In this document: one piece after another, positions 6,770-7,952 of the stretch | How the letters are laid out: each line of letters opens with the position of its first letter | Position numbering within the stretch: position 1 is the stretch's first letter | Source of the DNA: Deltaproteobacteria bacterium | GTDB taxonomy: Bacteria > Desulfobacterota > Desulfomonilia > UBA1062 | Length of the DNA stretch: 7,952 bases | Direction: 5' to 3' | Assembly (NCBI GenBank): GCA_023230665.1 | Contig: JALNWY010000144.1 | Coordinates: 1-7,952 of the forward strand | Program-made: the position numbers and the translations under genes | Notes under the pieces: model-generated | The model's input: the letters and a program-made list of their open reading frames with translations, nothing else | Told to the model about the DNA's origin: nothing | Database searches by the model: none

Positions 6770-7873
6770 ATGGCTGACTTATCAACGAGTTTTTGCGGAT
6801 TACCGGTGAAGAACCCGGTCGGCATCACTTCTTGTGACTTCGGCGGAACGGCAAAACTGATCGAGAGGTTCAGCAAAGCCGGGATAGGCTGGATCGTCGG
6901 CAAGACAGTCCACAAGATCGACGGTCCCCATCGCTGGCCGCGGCCGTACTTCTACTCCCTGCGCCACTTCGGCAACGACCTGAAGGATGTGTGGATCTGC
7001 TCGCAGATGTTCCACAACATGCCCTATGAGAAGTGGCTGGACGAGGAGCTGCCCAAATGCCTGAAGGTGGCCAAGGAACACGATGTGCTTTATATCGGTT
7101 CGGTTTCCGGCATCGGGCCGGTGGCCGAGACCTGGGTTCCCTTCATTCTGGACCTGCAGGAGCGCGGCGTGGAGATCATCGAGCTCGACACGGGCGGCCC
7201 CCACGCGACCTTTGGCGCGATCGATGCGCACAAGGACGTGGGCGCTCCCCTGGCCCTGGATCCTGACGTTGCCTACAAGGTAACCAAGGCCTGTATCGAG
7301 GTGGCAAAGGTTCCGATCATGTTCAAGACCACCCCGCAGTGCGTGAACGCGGCCGCCCTGGCGCTCGCCATCACCAAGGCCGGCGGCCATGCCATCAGCG
7401 GCAACAACGCGTTCTACGGCGCCTGGATCGACCACGAGAAGGCCGAGTTCTACGGCGTGCCCGGCTCCATGGGCGGGCTCATGGGCCGTCCGTGGCAGAT
7501 TTTTTCGCTGGCAAAGATCCTCGAGACCACGGCAACCGTTCCGGATACCCCGTTTCTGGGTGGCGGCGGCGTGTTCACCTATGACGACGTGATCCGTCAC
7601 ATCATGGGCGGCTGCGACCTGGTAGGGCTGTGTTCTTCCGTGTACTCGCGCGGCATTCAGAATATCCCGAAGATCATAAGCGGCATGAGCGAGTTCATGG
7701 ACAAGAAGGGCTACAAGACGATCAAGGATATCCCGGTCATCACGGACAAATTCATGTATCTGCGCGACTGGAAGCGCGAAGGGCCCTACATGCAGGAAAC
7801 CACCCCGGTGGTGCCCCAGTTCGACGCGGAGAAGTGCAACATGTGCGTAAGCGCCAATTTAACCGCATCTTGA
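6770..7873 (+). CDS. PreA-like FMN oxidoreductase (dihydroorotate/dihydropyrimidine dehydrogenase family), C-terminus disrupted
   Basis: The product is a TIM-barrel flavoprotein resembling the PreA subunit of dihydropyrimidine dehydrogenase. It begins LSTSFCGLPVKNPVGITS, as in PreA, and has GKTVHKIDG, an FMN-contact KTTP at Lys186, GNN at 211-213, GGGGVFTYDDV at 264-274 and GGCDLVGLCSSVYSRG, the usual FMN phosphate-binding end. The NxSCP motif of the pyrimidine enzymes is replaced by DTGGP (140-144), so the substrate is probably not a pyrimidine. The frame ends at 367 residues just as a ferredoxin motif begins: C356-N-M-C359, then VSANLTAS and a stop. PreA proteins continue with a two-[4Fe-4S] domain. 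From about 7847 the DNA appears to be an insertion sequence, so the last eight residues are probably foreign and electron transfer is likely lost. It may still fold and bind FMN. It probably handled a C=C or C=N bond in the GRE pathway; this is inference. Confidence 0.88.
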   Translation: MADLSTSFCGLPVKNPVGITSCDFGGTAKLIERFSKAGIGWIVGKTVHKIDGPHRWPRPYFYSLRHFGNDLKDVWICSQMFHNMPYEKWLDEELPKCLKVAKEHDVLYIGSVSGIGPVAETWVPFILDLQERGVEIIELDTGGPHATFGAIDAHKDVGAPLALDPDVAYKVTKACIEVAKVPIMFKTTPQCVNAAALALAITKAGGHAISGNNAFYGAWIDHEKAEFYGVPGSMGGLMGRPWQIFSLAKILETTATVPDTPFLGGGGVFTYDDVIRHIMGGCDLVGLCSSVYSRGIQNIPKIISGMSEFMDKKGYKTIKDIPVITDKFMYLRDWKREGPYMQETTPVVPQFDAEKCNMCVSANLTAS

Positions 7874-7952
7874 CGATGAGGCATTATTCTGAAACGGGGG
7901 TTTTCTGTTTCTGCTGAGCGGCGACGAGGTCTGCCGGGGTGAGATATTGTGG
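7847..7952. mobile_element. End of a probable insertion sequence that interrupts the PreA-like gene
   Basis: Homology to a ferredoxin motif stops after the second Cys codon at 7844-7846, and the following AT-richer DNA encodes the end of a different gene on the other strand. A short non-coding terminal segment (about 7847-7883) precedes a convergent reading frame, the usual layout of an IS end. The exact left boundary is uncertain by a few bases (7843-7847; a TG start at 7843 or 7844 is possible). The other end lies outside the window, so terminal repeats and target duplication cannot be seen. Confidence 0.55.
7884..7952 (-). CDS. C-terminal fragment of a probable transposase (partial, runs off the window)
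   Basis: Read on the minus strand from the window edge, 22 codons give PQYLTPADLVAAQQKQ followed by KTPVSE and a TAA stop at 7886-7884. The TPAD pattern close to the C-terminus resembles the L-TPAE/D tail of integrase-core (rve, DDE) transposases of the IS3/IS481 kind, where it follows an RPH motif that would lie beyond the edge. With only 22 residues the family cannot be fixed; the case rests on this tail plus the abrupt end of the neighbouring gene. Confidence 0.45.
   Translation of the reverse strand, partial: PQYLTPADLVAAQQKQKTPVSE

Noticed and set aside
1..7952. CRISPR array, tRNA or rRNA
   Set aside because: No regularly spaced repeats and no cloverleaf or rRNA-like stretch were seen on either strand.

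Overview
The window reads as part of the chromosome of a strict anaerobe. It is moderately GC-rich, and its core is a glycyl radical enzyme (GRE) with its radical-SAM activase, which is an oxygen-sensitive chemistry. A sensor kinase with five PAS domains and the style of the metabolic genes would fit a Desulfobacterota (former Deltaproteobacteria) sulfate reducer or syntroph. That placement is inference; no phylogenetic marker is present.

Layout, left to right. Positions 1-231 are a leader with a plausible sigma70-type promoter and no convincing gene. Positions 232-2775 encode a soluble sensor histidine kinase of the NarX/HisKA_3 class. Positions 2776-3086 are a 311-bp non-coding gap with several short inverted repeats, probably the control region of the next operon. 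Positions 3087-5564 encode an 825-residue glycyl radical enzyme. Positions 5565-5810 hold a strong hairpin followed by six T's, between the enzyme and its activase. Positions 5811-6725 encode the activating enzyme. Positions 6770-7873 encode a flavoprotein related to the PreA/dihydropyrimidine dehydrogenase (dihydroorotate-dehydrogenase-like) family. Its C-terminal ferredoxin part is cut off by foreign DNA from about position 7847, and the last 69 bases encode, on the minus strand, the C-terminal end of what looks like a transposase.

How they may work together. The kinase senses a cytoplasmic signal and would phosphorylate a NarL/LuxR-type regulator that is not in the window. This recalls the PAS-kinase/NarL-type pair TdiS/TdiR, which controls the benzylsuccinate synthase operon. 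The activase installs the radical on Gly800 of the GRE, which then acts through Cys467. The PreA-like flavoprotein would reduce or oxidise a C=C or C=N bond in the GRE substrate or product. The substrate is not evident. The GRE has Cys-Val-Asp where well-studied GRE lyases and decarboxylases have Cys-x-Glu, and the flavoprotein lacks the usual Asn-x-Ser-Cys-Pro motif, so none of the textbook pathways is a clear match. The locus is a candidate for an undescribed anaerobic catabolic route, possibly now crippled by an insertion sequence.
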